From: Winogradskyella sp. KYW1333
GTDB lineage: Bacteria > Bacteroidota > Bacteroidia > Flavobacteriales > Flavobacteriaceae
Direction of reading: 5' to 3'
Length of the DNA: 64,000 bases
Assembly (NCBI RefSeq): GCF_003335675.1
Contig: NZ_QPHL01000016.1
Coordinates: forward strand, 124,001 to 188,000
Shown here: piece after piece, positions 7,615 through 16,272 of the stretch
How positions within the stretch are numbered: the stretch's first letter is position 1
How the letters are laid out: every line of letters begins with the position of its first letter
Notes under the pieces: model-generated
Seen by the model: only the letters and a program-made list of their open reading frames with translations
The model's database searches: none
Told to the model about the DNA's origin: nothing
Made by a program: the position numbers and the translations under genes

Positions 7615-9930
7615 ATGAAAAACAAACTACTATTGTTGGTGCTTTGCGTTTCAGCATTTTCATTCGGTCAAATCATTCCGGAAGATGTTAAGCCACCAAG
7701 CTGGAAACAGCCCAATGAATTTACTTCAAGTTCAAAACCATTTAAACTTCAATCATTTGACTTGAAGAGTATTCAAGATGAAGATTTAATTAATGATAAG
7801 GACAAGTCAAAACCATGGCGCTTTGGTCATGAACTCTATGTGGATCATAATTTCAATGAAGTAGGTAAATGGACAACTTTACCTAATGGAGATAAGGTAT
7901 GGAGAATGTCTTATACATCTGAAGGAGCATTATCATTAAACTTTTTCTTTGATGTCTTTCGGATTCCTGAAGGTGCCAAATTGTATGTCTACAACAATGA
8001 AAAAACTGATATTATCAGACCTTTTACATATCACAATAACAACCCTGAAGAAGTGTTAGGTACTTGGTTGGTAGAAGGAGATAGAGCTTGGATTGAGTAT
8101 CATCAACCTGCAAACATTAAAGGTCAAGCAAAATTAACAGTAGGCTCTGTAATCCATGGATACAGAACGGCAGAAACGTACCAAAAGGCACTTAACGATT
8201 CTGGTGCATGTAACCATGATGTTGATTGTGATATTACACCTCCAGGCACTGACTCTTATAATATCGATACTGTAAAAGAGAGCGTTAAAAAGGCGTCAGG
8301 TATGCTTGTAACCGGAAACACAGGCTTTTGTTCCGGTACATTGGTGAATAACACGAGTAATGACGGTACACCATATTTTATGACTGCAAATCACTGTGGT
8401 TTTTCAACTAGTTGGGCCTTTCGTTTTAACTGGAGAAGTCCGAACCCTTCTTGTGGCACGTTTACCAATAGCACAAATGGCCCATTTAATCAAACCGTAA
8501 GTGGTGCAGTTTTAAGAGCAAATAGTTCACAATCAGATATGGCATTAGTTGAAATAACTGACCCAACATTTTTTAATAATAACCCTGACGTAGTTTGGGC
8601 TGGTTGGAATAACTCAACGACACAAACTCCTAATTTGAATTTTGGAATACATCACCCAAGTGGAGATATTCAAAAGGTTTGTAGAGACGATCAAGGAGGT
8701 ACTAGAACTCAGACCAATTTTAATGGAAATCCTACAACTCAGGTTTGGCGTATTGCTGATTGGGATTTAGGTGTTACAGAACCTGGATCTTCAGGATCAG
8801 GATTGTTTAATGAGAATGGAGAGTTGATAGGTGTATTATCCGGAGGTAGCGCTGCTTGTTCTGGCACTAACGACAATGGAGGGTTTGATATCTATGGTCG
8901 TTTTGGTGTGGCCTGGGACTTTGGTAGTTCGGCCTCATCAAGATTACGAGATTGGTTAGATCCAGGGAATACAGGAGCAACAGAGGTTGGAATATATCCT
9001 CCATTGGAAACCTATGATATTGACGCAAGAGTTTCTGCCGGTAGTGGTAATGAAGCGATTTTGTGTTCTGAAGATTTTTCTCCAGATGTAACACTTATAA
9101 ATCCAGGAAATTTAAACTTAATATCCGCAGATGTAACATATCATTTAGATTCAGAGCCAGAAACAACAATTAATTGGACTGGTAATTTGGCTACAGATGC
9201 AAGTCAAGTAATAGCTAATCCAACCTACCCTGGCTTAGCTCCTGGTGGTCATTCGTTTACTGTTCAAGTAACAAATCCAAATAGTACTGTAGATGAAAAT
9301 ACCTCAAATAACACTTTTGTTTTTGCCTTCGAAGTTTCACCAGAGTACTCAACCAATGACATCATTCTTGATATCACTACGGATAATTATGCAAGTGAGA
9401 CTACATGGGAGGTGAGAAATAGTTTAGGGGTATTAATTAGTAATGGAGGAGCAGCATATGCCAATGCCACTACTTATCAAGAGACAATTTCAATTCCTGC
9501 ATTTGATGAATGTTATACATTTACTATTTTAGATTCCTATGGAGATGGTATTTGTTGTGGATTTGGAAGTGGTTCTTATAGTTTAGAGGATGGAGATGGA
9601 AATGTAATAATAGCAGGAGGTGATTTTGGAGCTAGCGAATCAGTTTTATTTAAAGCATTGGATCCACTTAGTATTGATGATAACTCACTAGCAGATTATG
9701 TTTCAATTTATCCAAACCCAGTTGAGGACGAATTAAATATTCGTACACAAAACATTAGTGAAGTATTGGATTACGAAGTTGTAAATGCTCTAGGTCAAAA
9801 TGTTCAAGTAGGTAAATTACCTATTAATACGCTAAATAGAATTTCATTATCAGAATTAAGTACCGGTATTTACTTTATTAAACTAAGTACTGCGACCAGT
9901 AGTTTTGTTCAAAAAATTATTAAGGAATAA
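7615..9930 (+). CDS. Secreted trypsin-like serine protease with T9SS type A sorting domain
   Basis: Extracellular endopeptidase resembling lysyl endopeptidases. I chose the ATG at 7615 because it directly opens a signal peptide (MKNKLLLLVLCVSAFSFGQ); the frame extends upstream only to a TTG at 7588. The catalytic residues are His260 (FMTANHCG), Asp308 (SQSDMALVEI) and Ser395 (PGSSGSGLFN). A CARDB-like beta domain and a calcium-like loop (DSYGDGICCGFGSG) follow. The last 75 or so residues (VSIYPNPVEDELNIR to FVQKIIKE) are a type A T9SS sorting signal, removed on export. A terminator follows immediately, so it is probably monocistronic. Confidence 0.93.
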   Translation: MKNKLLLLVLCVSAFSFGQIIPEDVKPPSWKQPNEFTSSSKPFKLQSFDLKSIQDEDLINDKDKSKPWRFGHELYVDHNFNEVGKWTTLPNGDKVWRMSYTSEGALSLNFFFDVFRIPEGAKLYVYNNEKTDIIRPFTYHNNNPEEVLGTWLVEGDRAWIEYHQPANIKGQAKLTVGSVIHGYRTAETYQKALNDSGACNHDVDCDITPPGTDSYNIDTVKESVKKASGMLVTGNTGFCSGTLVNNTSNDGTPYFMTANHCGFSTSWAFRFNWRSPNPSCGTFTNSTNGPFNQTVSGAVLRANSSQSDMALVEITDPTFFNNNPDVVWAGWNNSTTQTPNLNFGIHHPSGDIQKVCRDDQGGTRTQTNFNGNPTTQVWRIADWDLGVTEPGSSGSGLFNENGELIGVLSGGSAACSGTNDNGGFDIYGRFGVAWDFGSSASSRLRDWLDPGNTGATEVGIYPPLETYDIDARVSAGSGNEAILCSEDFSPDVTLINPGNLNLISADVTYHLDSEPETTINWTGNLATDASQVIANPTYPGLAPGGHSFTVQVTNPNSTVDENTSNNTFVFAFEVSPEYSTNDIILDITTDNYASETTWEVRNSLGVLISNGGAAYANATTYQETISIPAFDECYTFTILDSYGDGICCGFGSGSYSLEDGDGNVIIAGGDFGASESVLFKALDPLSIDDNSLADYVSIYPNPVEDELNIRTQNISEVLDYEVVNALGQNVQVGKLPINTLNRISLSELSTGIYFIKLSTATSSFVQKIIKE

Positions 9931-9953
9931 TTTAAAGATTTTATAATAAAATA

Positions 9954-9983
9954 AAAGCCCGTTTATTAAATAAACTGGCTTTT
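9954..9983 (+). terminator. Rho-independent terminator of the protease gene
   Basis: Inverted repeat AAAGCCcGTTTAT / ATAAACtGGCTTT with one mismatch and a T-rich 3' end, starting 24 nt after the protease stop. Confidence 0.75.
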
Positions 9984-10014
9984 TACTTTGATTGACTTTG
10001 ATTAGTTTCAATTC

Positions 10015-10207
10015 TCATAACTTGATAGTTTCTAGGTCATCATCTAAACTGTTAGATGTATTGACGATTTTTGATAAAGCTCTCATAACTATTTGATTTA
10101 GTGATTGATGAATTACGTTATTATCTGTAACGTCTTTTGTTGTTCCAAGTATGACTTTTTGTGCCTCTTATTGTACAAGTTAATTGATTATTGTCTAATG
10201 TTCTCAT
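10015..10207 (-). pseudogene. Frameshifted 63-codon mini-gene
   Basis: On the minus strand an ATG at 10207 opens MRTLDNNQLTCTIRGTK. The frame then shifts by one base at a run of five A, and continues as VILGTTKDVTDNNVIHQSLN to a TGA at 10015-10017. The span is 193 nt. Removing one A from the homopolymer restores 63 codons plus a stop, and each half reads like coding sequence. I do not recognise the family. It could be a true pseudogene, a sequencing error at a homopolymer, or chance. It lies directly beside the exbD pseudogene. Confidence 0.4.
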
Positions 10208-10303
10208 GATTTTCGTTTTTAATTGATTACATAATATAGACGACACAAAAATTAATTTGTTACAGTACTTTGCATTACATAGTAGTAATTTAACATACTT
10301 TAA

Positions 10304-10870
10304 CTATTTACGCATTATTTTAACTTCTGAAACAATGAAAGGGTAGGCCTTTTAAACTGTAAACAGTTCATTTTTAGACAACTCGTTTGGAGCTTTATAA
10401 AAAAACCGTTTAGCATATTTTTCTCTTCAAAGGAAGTATGCTTTGGTTAATTAATCTTGTACAGCTACAAATGCTTCATTAGATGTTGATGCATCATGGC
10501 TCAGAGATATGACCGCCTCTTTGGGATGATCTGAAGATTGTTCACTCTTATTTACGTTACAATAACCACATGAATCTGATCCGTTACTATCAACAAACTC
10601 AATTATGGATTATTTTAATTTCTCAATAAGGATAATTTCATTCTTTACTATTATTTCATTTTCAGCATTTATATAAATTCTCAATAAATTCCTTTCCGCG
10701 ATATCTGCTTTGCAAATTGTTCCTGAAGGACATTCTGCTGGTAATTGTTGTAAAATTCCTTTTTCATCAGATATTGTAGTGGTTACTAAAAAGAAAATAA
10801 GTAATAAAAAAGCAATGTCTGCCATTGAACCTGCGTTGACCGTGGCAGATTGTCCTCGTGAAGTATTCAT
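10304..10870 (-). pseudogene. exbD: ExbD-type biopolymer transporter, nonsense-riddled pseudogene
   Basis: Minus strand, ATG at 10870. The first 86 codons carry the ExbD hallmark VNAGSMADIAFLLLIFFLVT (single transmembrane segment) and a periplasmic ERNLLRIYINAENEI segment. An in-frame TAA at 10610-10612 interrupts it, but the same frame continues with recognisable ExbD sequence (IIEFVDSNGSDSCGYCN, SNEAFVAVQD, LREKYAK-like REKYAKRFF, KAYPFIVSE) to a TAG at 10304-10306. Further in-frame stops are at 10451-10453 (TAA), 10427-10429 (TGA) and 10352-10354 (TAA). There are no frameshifts over 188 codons. ExbD normally partners ExbB/TonB or TolQ; no such partner is in the window. Confidence 0.85.
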
Positions 10871-10969
10871 AATTTGAATATTTTAAATGTTAATACTATA
10901 AAGGCCAAGAACAATACCAATCTTGTTAAAGGTTATTAACAATAGCTACGAGAAACACTTACAATGTGC

Positions 10970-10977
10970 TATTTTTG
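10970..10977 (+). promoter_or_regulatory. Putative -7 element of helicase copy 1
   Basis: TATTTTTG, a perfect TAnnTTTG match, 26 nt upstream of the ATG at 11004. The second helicase copy has the identical octamer at nearly the same distance. Confidence 0.6.
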
Positions 10978-11003
10978 CAAAATTAATGACTTAGCAATTT
11001 TCA

Positions 11004-12512
11004 ATGTCTACAGGAACGTTAAACGAAAATATTACAGAAAAGCGCCTTTATGATTATCAGATTAAGGACCTCAACCGCATTTTTGATGTAATGGACGAGG
11101 AAGATGATAAGTTTAATTTGCTGTATCAATTACCAACCGGAGGAGGGAAGACTGTAATTTTTTCTGAGATAGTAAGACGTTACATTGAAAAGCACAATAA
11201 AAAGGTGGTAATCTTAACGCATCGTATTGAGTTGTGTAGACAAACTTCGAATGTTCTTACAGGATTTAAGGTTAAGAATAAAGTCATAAACAGTAAGGTT
11301 AAAACCTTACCAGATCAAGACGATTACAAGTGTTTTGTGGCAATGGTTGAAACACTTAATAATAGATTATCTGATAAAGATTTTGAGTTAAATAATGTGG
11401 GACTTGTAATCATTGACGAGGCTCATTATAACTCATTTAGAAAGTTATTCAAATTTTTTGAGAACTGCTTTATATTGGGAGTTACTGCAACACCTTTAAG
11501 TAGTAATATTAAGTTACCAATGAAAGATAACTATGATAAACTTATAGTTGGTGATGATATTGCTACACTTATTAAGAATGGATTTTTAGCTACAGCAGAT
11601 TTGTATCATTATGATGTTGGTTTAACCACATTAAAAATAGGTATTAATGGAGATTATACCGTAAAGTCTTCTGAAGCACTTTACACCAATACATTAATGC
11701 AATCTAAGTTGCTAATGGCCTATGAAGAATTAGCAAAAGGTAAAAAAACACTGATTTTTAATAATGGTATATATACGTCAAAGGAAGTATATTATACATT
11801 TAAGAAGGCTGGTTATAACGTAAAGCATTTAGACAATACCGCGAGTAAACAAGAGCGTAAGGATATTTTAAAGTGGTTCAAAAATACTCCAGATGCTGTG
11901 TTGACTTCGGTCAGTATTCTCACAACCGGATTTGATGAACCAACTGTAGAATCAATCATACTTAATAGAGCTACTCGGTCATTAACTTTATATTTTCAGA
12001 TGATTGGTCGTGGTAGCAGAATTTTTAAAGACAGAAACACTTTTCAAGTTATAGATCTTGGTAACAATATTGCAAGGTTTGGTCCTTGGAGCCAACCTGT
12101 TGACTGGCAACACATTTTTAAATATCCAGATTTATATCTCGAGAATATTATTGATGATGAGTTATTAGAACGCGATTTTGTTTACGTTATGCCAGAATCT
12201 GTAAAGGAACAATTTAAAAAATCTTCCAGCTTGGAGTTTGATGTTAAAGCCACTTATAAAGATGTGATTAACTCAGGTAAAAAATCTTTTACAGTCATTG
12301 AACTATCAATTGCCCAACATTCTCAAATGTGTATTGAAAACAGTGAGGATGTATACGATGCAAGGGCATTAACTAAGTTGTTGCAAGATGATATTGCATA
12401 CCGTATTAAACAATATAGTTACTGTATTATGAATAGTACAGATAATTATAAAGATTGGCTTTTTGAGGAATATAACAGGAAATTGAGAATAAGTTTTAAC
12501 GGTAAGTTTTAA
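11004..12512 (+). CDS. SF2 DEAH-box helicase, RadD-like (copy 1)
   Basis: A 502-residue ATP-dependent nucleic-acid helicase or translocase. Motif I is PTGGGKT (residues 44-50), motif II is DEAH (138-141), motif III is TATP (GVTATPLSS) and motif VI is QMIGRGSR. The order ResIII/DEAD domain then Helicase_C fits RadD/YejH-like proteins, which act in DNA repair; that subfamily assignment is an inference. The C-terminal 110 or so residues are not a domain I recognise but are shared with the second copy at 25862. Both start after the same promoter octamer. No partner gene is linked. Confidence 0.85.
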   Translation: MSTGTLNENITEKRLYDYQIKDLNRIFDVMDEEDDKFNLLYQLPTGGGKTVIFSEIVRRYIEKHNKKVVILTHRIELCRQTSNVLTGFKVKNKVINSKVKTLPDQDDYKCFVAMVETLNNRLSDKDFELNNVGLVIIDEAHYNSFRKLFKFFENCFILGVTATPLSSNIKLPMKDNYDKLIVGDDIATLIKNGFLATADLYHYDVGLTTLKIGINGDYTVKSSEALYTNTLMQSKLLMAYEELAKGKKTLIFNNGIYTSKEVYYTFKKAGYNVKHLDNTASKQERKDILKWFKNTPDAVLTSVSILTTGFDEPTVESIILNRATRSLTLYFQMIGRGSRIFKDRNTFQVIDLGNNIARFGPWSQPVDWQHIFKYPDLYLENIIDDELLERDFVYVMPESVKEQFKKSSSLEFDVKATYKDVINSGKKSFTVIELSIAQHSQMCIENSEDVYDARALTKLLQDDIAYRIKQYSYCIMNSTDNYKDWLFEEYNRKLRISFNGKF

Positions 12513-12608
12513 CGTTTTTTTGTAAGGAATTATATTTTTTAGCGTTTATTTTGAAATAGGTACAGTTTTTGAACCCAAGTTTAAAATAGAATTCTAGTCT
12601 AAATAAAA

Positions 12609-13340
12609 GTGAAAACACTCAAATCTACATTAATTGTTTTTAGCATGTTATGTGCCACAATGGTGTATTCTCAAGTTAAGGACAAGAAAACTAAATCCAT
12701 AAGAATTCCTGCTGAGAAGTCAGATAAGGAAAAAGACTCCATTCCATTAAGAATTAAGGTAGCACCAAAATTAGAAAAGGAAGACAATAAAAATTCAGGT
12801 TCTAAAAACGATACTAAGAACTTTAAAATGAAAGAATCTGAGACGCCATTCTCCATGGTTTATGATGATGGTTTAAAAAGTCCAGGTGAGATTTACGAAA
12901 AACGTTGGAAGAAAGAACTTGTAAAAGGTGGTGTGATCAAAACAATGTCAGATCAGTTTCTAGGTGAACACAATGTGGATACAAAGTTTGTTAATATAGT
13001 ATGCAGAGATCATGAGTTTCCTGATGGTGATAGGGTGCAAATTGTATTAAATGGTTTTATAGTAAAACATAACCTATTACTTACTAACAGTTACAGAAGA
13101 GTTGAAGTTAACCTGGCAGAAGGTAAAAATATAGTAGATATCATCGCGCTTAATCAAGGTGATTCTGGCCCAAATACAGCTGAATTTGTAGTTTATGATG
13201 ATGCAGGAAAAGTAATTTCTTCAAAAGAGTGGAATCTCTTAACTGGTGTGAAAGCTAGGATAATCTTCAATAATCAAAAAACTGTAATAAAACCTAAAGC
13301 AGGAGATAAGGAAGACAATGACGAAGCTTCTAATAATTAA
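12609..13340 (+). CDS. Secreted hypothetical protein
   Basis: A 243-residue protein with a signal peptide (MKTLKSTLIVFSMLCATMVYSQ). The start is a GTG, chosen because it gives the complete signal peptide; the next ATG would cut it. Residues 23-75 are a Lys/Glu/Asp-rich low-complexity stretch. The rest looks beta-rich (VQIVLNGFIVKHNLLLTNSY, EVNLAEGKNIVDIIALNQGD), like a small beta-sandwich. Probably periplasmic. I do not recognise a named family. The 3' end overlaps the convergent pseudouridine synthase gene by 11 bp. Confidence 0.75.
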   Translation: MKTLKSTLIVFSMLCATMVYSQVKDKKTKSIRIPAEKSDKEKDSIPLRIKVAPKLEKEDNKNSGSKNDTKNFKMKESETPFSMVYDDGLKSPGEIYEKRWKKELVKGGVIKTMSDQFLGEHNVDTKFVNIVCRDHEFPDGDRVQIVLNGFIVKHNLLLTNSYRRVEVNLAEGKNIVDIIALNQGDSGPNTAEFVVYDDAGKVISSKEWNLLTGVKARIIFNNQKTVIKPKAGDKEDNDEASNN

Positions 13341-13887
13341 ATTTAGAAATATCTCCAGGTTTCATGCCTTCTAGTTTATAGTTTCCAATACGTACTCTTA
13401 CCAAGCGTAGAGTTGGAAATCCAACCTTGGCAGTCATTTTCCTTACCTGTCTATATTTACCTTCTTTTAATATAATTGAAATCCATGAGGTCGGACCATG
13501 ACGTTCTTCTCTCACAAACCTATCAATAATATGGCTTGTATTAGATAATAATGAAACATCGCAAGCCTGTGTTTTATAGAATTTGCCTTTTACAGTAATA
13601 TCTACACCATTTCTTAATTCATTAATTGCTATTTCATCAATGATACCATCTACCATTACGTGGTATTCTTTTTCAATTTTAGAACTTGTTATTAATTGGC
13701 TAAACTTTCCATCTGTTGTCAGTAACAATAAACCTTCAGATTTTTCGTCTAATCTACCAACAGCCATAGTATCTTTAGAAAATTCATCTAGCTCACCTAA
13801 AAGATGCTTACTTTTCCTTTTCTTCTGGTTGTTCACAAATTGACTTAAATACCCATAGGGTTTATATATTTTATAATAATGATGCAC
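13330..13887 (-). CDS. Ribosomal large-subunit pseudouridine synthase, RluE-like
   Basis: A 185-residue RsuA/RluB/RluE/RluF family enzyme that isomerises a uridine in rRNA. The catalytic Asp lies in GRLDEKSEGLLLLT (near residue 44). GKYRQVRKM and the FPTLRLVRVRIG strand near the C terminus are typical. It lacks an N-terminal S4 domain and begins MHHYYKIYKPYGYLSQF, which fits the RluE branch (23S position 2457 in E. coli); the exact target is inferred. It lies 19 bp downstream of the DUF1853 gene and is probably cotranscribed with it. Confidence 0.88.
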   Translation of the reverse strand: MHHYYKIYKPYGYLSQFVNNQKKRKSKHLLGELDEFSKDTMAVGRLDEKSEGLLLLTTDGKFSQLITSSKIEKEYHVMVDGIIDEIAINELRNGVDITVKGKFYKTQACDVSLLSNTSHIIDRFVREERHGPTSWISIILKEGKYRQVRKMTAKVGFPTLRLVRVRIGNYKLEGMKPGDISKFNY

Positions 13888-13906
13888 CCTTTTTCTTATT
13901 TAAAAT

Positions 13907-14728
13907 TCACCACCATGTAACAAAATATTTTTGTAAGCTATTATTTTCCTGTTTTACCCAAATAAGAGGTGATCTATTTTCATTGATAAACTTCTTGATT
14001 TTAGCATGTGCTGTATTAAAATCTAACCATTTTATATTACTTCTGATTTTGCACAGCCATTCTAATTTAGTAGGTATATAAAATTGACAATTCTTCAAGG
14101 ACTCTATTAAATTATAATTGAAATACTCACCCGTAAGGCACTGTTCATTTAAAGGTTTAAGCTTTTCTGCATTACTTTTATAAGGTACAAAAAGCTGTGC
14201 TTTAAAGCATGTGAGTTGCTTAATTTTAGCCACATCAATACCTAGGCTTTTGATTGCTGAAATAGCTTCAGGCTTAAAGAGAAGTGGTAATTGCCTATTT
14301 TTTAACTTGTTGAGCTTGTAAATCAAACTATCCTTTCTGTTGGGTCCAATCCAATGCCCAAGTGAATCATTAGGATCAGCATTAGAATCGAACAGATAGA
14401 ATTTATAAATAATTTCTAAATGAATTGGTTGTTGTTCTAGAAGAAACAATAGATCTAGCTCACCAGTGGTCTCCTTTTCTTTATTTATCTGTAAGTTCTC
14501 TGCAATTATTTCTGCATTAGATAGATTTTGTATCTGAAATGACACAAACTTTTCTACTAGATTCCCAAGACGAATTGAATTAAATTCCTTATCTCTAATA
14601 AAGAGCTTGGATGTCGAATCCGGAACATATTGCTCCATATTAAATACCTTTTTGTCTTTCCAAAGTAGAGGAGTGCCCTGATAGCCATTAAACATTTCTT
14701 GTAATATTTCTTTGTCGTGAGAATTCAC
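13907..14728 (-). CDS. DUF1853 family protein, possible PD-(D/E)XK nuclease fold
   Basis: A 273-residue soluble protein. The segment GELDLLFLLEQQPIHLEIIY followed by KFYLF near residues 88-110 has the Asp and the Glu-x-Lys-like spacing (D...E-x-x-x-K) seen in DUF1853, and HWIGPNRKDSLIYKLNKL is a second family-typical block. Restriction-endonuclease-like fold membership is an inference from that motif. Substrate and role are unknown. It is first in a probable two-gene unit with the RluE-like gene, which would fit an RNA-related role but does not show it. Confidence 0.7.
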   Translation of the reverse strand: MNSHDKEILQEMFNGYQGTPLLWKDKKVFNMEQYVPDSTSKLFIRDKEFNSIRLGNLVEKFVSFQIQNLSNAEIIAENLQINKEKETTGELDLLFLLEQQPIHLEIIYKFYLFDSNADPNDSLGHWIGPNRKDSLIYKLNKLKNRQLPLLFKPEAISAIKSLGIDVAKIKQLTCFKAQLFVPYKSNAEKLKPLNEQCLTGEYFNYNLIESLKNCQFYIPTKLEWLCKIRSNIKWLDFNTAHAKIKKFINENRSPLIWVKQENNSLQKYFVTWW

Positions 14729-14849
14729 TTTTCAATTCTTTTGAAAATAATTAAAACCTAGCTTATGACATGTTTTTAAGCATAAAGTAAAAGTACCTTT
14801 ATTGATGCAATTTTCAAGGAATTTTAATATTTAAAAAACACATAATTAT

Positions 14850-14857
14850 TATCTTTA
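14850..14857 (+). promoter_or_regulatory. Putative -7 element of the DUF4251 lipoprotein gene
   Basis: TATCTTTA, one base from TAnnTTTG. Transcription would begin near 14863, downstream of the ATG at 14859, which favours the GTG at 14883 as the real start. Confidence 0.4.
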
Positions 14858-14882
14858 AATGTGTGATTTAATATTCTATATT

Positions 14883-15446
14883 GTGAAATTAAGGTTTGTT
14901 TTGTTGTATTTAATCTTTACCATATTATTTGCTTGTGGTAGTTCAAAAAAAGAATTCTCTCCTGAGGAAATTAAGAAGGAAGAAGAATTAAGAGAAATGG
15001 TTCGGGCCAAATTATTTAAATTTGATGCTAAGTTTGCTTATCCTATGCAATCTAATGATGTAATACGGGCTACTAATGCATTAATGAAAGGTACTCAAAA
15101 CTTGGGAGGTCAAATAAATTTGTCAAGCAATGGTGATTTTTTAATTTTAGATGGTGACACTGCAAAAGGTAGTTTGTCATTTTTTGGAGAAATGCGTAAT
15201 GTGGGATTCAGTGATATTTCAGATAATGGTATTAATTTTTCTGGTCTATATACCGATTTTTCAATCGAAGAAAAGAAAGATGGCGATAAAATTATTATTC
15301 AATTTGACGCTAATAGTACCGTGGAACAATTTAGGATTAGAATGGTTGTATTTACTAACTACAAGAGCAATATGATCGTTTACGGTTCTAATAGGACTGC
15401 GATAAGATATACAGAAGAAATACTACCATTAGACAAAGACAACTAG
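14883..15446 (+). CDS. DUF4251 domain lipoprotein
   Basis: A lipoprotein of 187 residues if started at the GTG at 14883: a short signal (KLRFVLLYLIFTILFACGSS) ends in a lipobox Cys near residue 18. An in-frame ATG at 14859 adds eight residues but lies upstream of the predicted transcription start. The mature part shows the DUF4251 pattern: FAYPMQSNDVIRATNALM, GSLSFFGEM, and a final strand with IVYGSNRTAIRY. Function is unknown; probably anchored in the inner or outer membrane facing the periplasm. A distant relative is encoded at 21937. Confidence 0.75.
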   Translation: MKLRFVLLYLIFTILFACGSSKKEFSPEEIKKEEELREMVRAKLFKFDAKFAYPMQSNDVIRATNALMKGTQNLGGQINLSSNGDFLILDGDTAKGSLSFFGEMRNVGFSDISDNGINFSGLYTDFSIEEKKDGDKIIIQFDANSTVEQFRIRMVVFTNYKSNMIVYGSNRTAIRYTEEILPLDKDN

Positions 15447-15486
15447 TTTATTTGTGTAGTTACTTCAAAATGGCGTTCTTGTATTT

Positions 15487-16272
15487 ATGTTTAATAAACG
15501 CTATTACTACCTCATTAAAATTCAGTATTTAGGTTATCGTTTTCATGGTTGGCAAAAACAACCTGATGTAAAAACATTGCATTTAATGATCGATAGGACG
15601 TTTAAGTTCATTTTAGGCGATCAAAAATTTAAAACTTTAGGTGCAGGAAGAACGGATGCAATGGTTTCTGCCAATGAAGCCGCATTAGAGCTGTTTCTTT
15701 ATGACAAGCCGATAGAGGATTTTGATGCCTTTCTTCAATTATTCAACCATAATTTACCCCAAGACATTAGAGCATTAAAGATTAAAGAGGTAGACCAAAA
15801 ATTTAATATAATTCAAGATTCTAAAATTAAGGAATATCATTATGTTTTCTCTGAAGGCACTAAAAATCACCCGTTTTGTGCGCCAATTTTATCTACCATT
15901 TTAGATCGGTTAGATGTAGAATTAATGAAAGAAGGTGCGAGGTTATTTGAGGGTACTCATAATTTTAAATCTTATTGCTATCGCGCAACTAACAAAGGTG
16001 AATATATTAGAACAATTGAAAAATCTGTAATTACCAATAATAACATATATTCCGCTAATTTCTTTCCCGAATCAACATATGTATTTAAAATTAGAGGAAA
16101 AGGATTTATGCGTAATCAAATTAGATTAATGTTTGGTTGTTTGATAAAATTAGGAAGGGGAGAAGTAACCCTAGATTATATTGCTTCAACATTAAAAGAT
16201 GATAGCCAGGAAGTTATGGATTATATTGCTCCTGCATCAGGTTTAATACTCCATTCCTTAGATTTTGATTAA
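15487..16272 (+). CDS. TruA-like tRNA pseudouridine synthase, divergent paralogue
   Basis: A 261-residue TruA-fold enzyme. The catalytic Asp is in AGRTDAMVSANEAAL (near residue 58), where the usual sequence is GRTDAGVHA, so the Gly and His after the catalytic Asp are replaced. Other TruA blocks are present: YLGYRFHGWQKQ near residue 13, LFEGTHNFKSYC near residue 156 and GKGFMRNQIRLMFG near residue 208. It may modify a uridine other than tRNA positions 38-40, or be the only TruA of this genome; the window does not decide. The stop overlaps the convergent symporter gene by 4 bp. Confidence 0.8.
   Translation: MFNKRYYYLIKIQYLGYRFHGWQKQPDVKTLHLMIDRTFKFILGDQKFKTLGAGRTDAMVSANEAALELFLYDKPIEDFDAFLQLFNHNLPQDIRALKIKEVDQKFNIIQDSKIKEYHYVFSEGTKNHPFCAPILSTILDRLDVELMKEGARLFEGTHNFKSYCYRATNKGEYIRTIEKSVITNNNIYSANFFPESTYVFKIRGKGFMRNQIRLMFGCLIKLGRGEVTLDYIASTLKDDSQEVMDYIAPASGLILHSLDFD

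Larger units (their letters stand above)
9984..10969. other. Gene-poor stretch holding only decayed genes
   Basis: Between the protease terminator and the first helicase promoter no intact gene is visible. The stretch holds the frameshifted mini-gene (10015-10207) and the exbD pseudogene (10304-10870). The rest is AT-rich spacer. No transposase, integrase or inverted repeat was found that would explain the decay. Confidence 0.6.

Noticed and set aside
10610-10870. A stand-alone 86-residue ExbD-like protein
   Set aside because: The same frame continues past the stop with 100 more codons of clear ExbD sequence, so this is the first part of a pseudogene. It also lacks the C-terminal periplasmic domain needed for function.
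10304-10870. Stop-codon readthrough or an alternative genetic code to explain the in-frame stops in exbD
   Set aside because: TAA, TGA and TAG all act as normal stops in the neighbouring genes, and both TAA and TGA occur inside the frame. Simple gene decay is enough.
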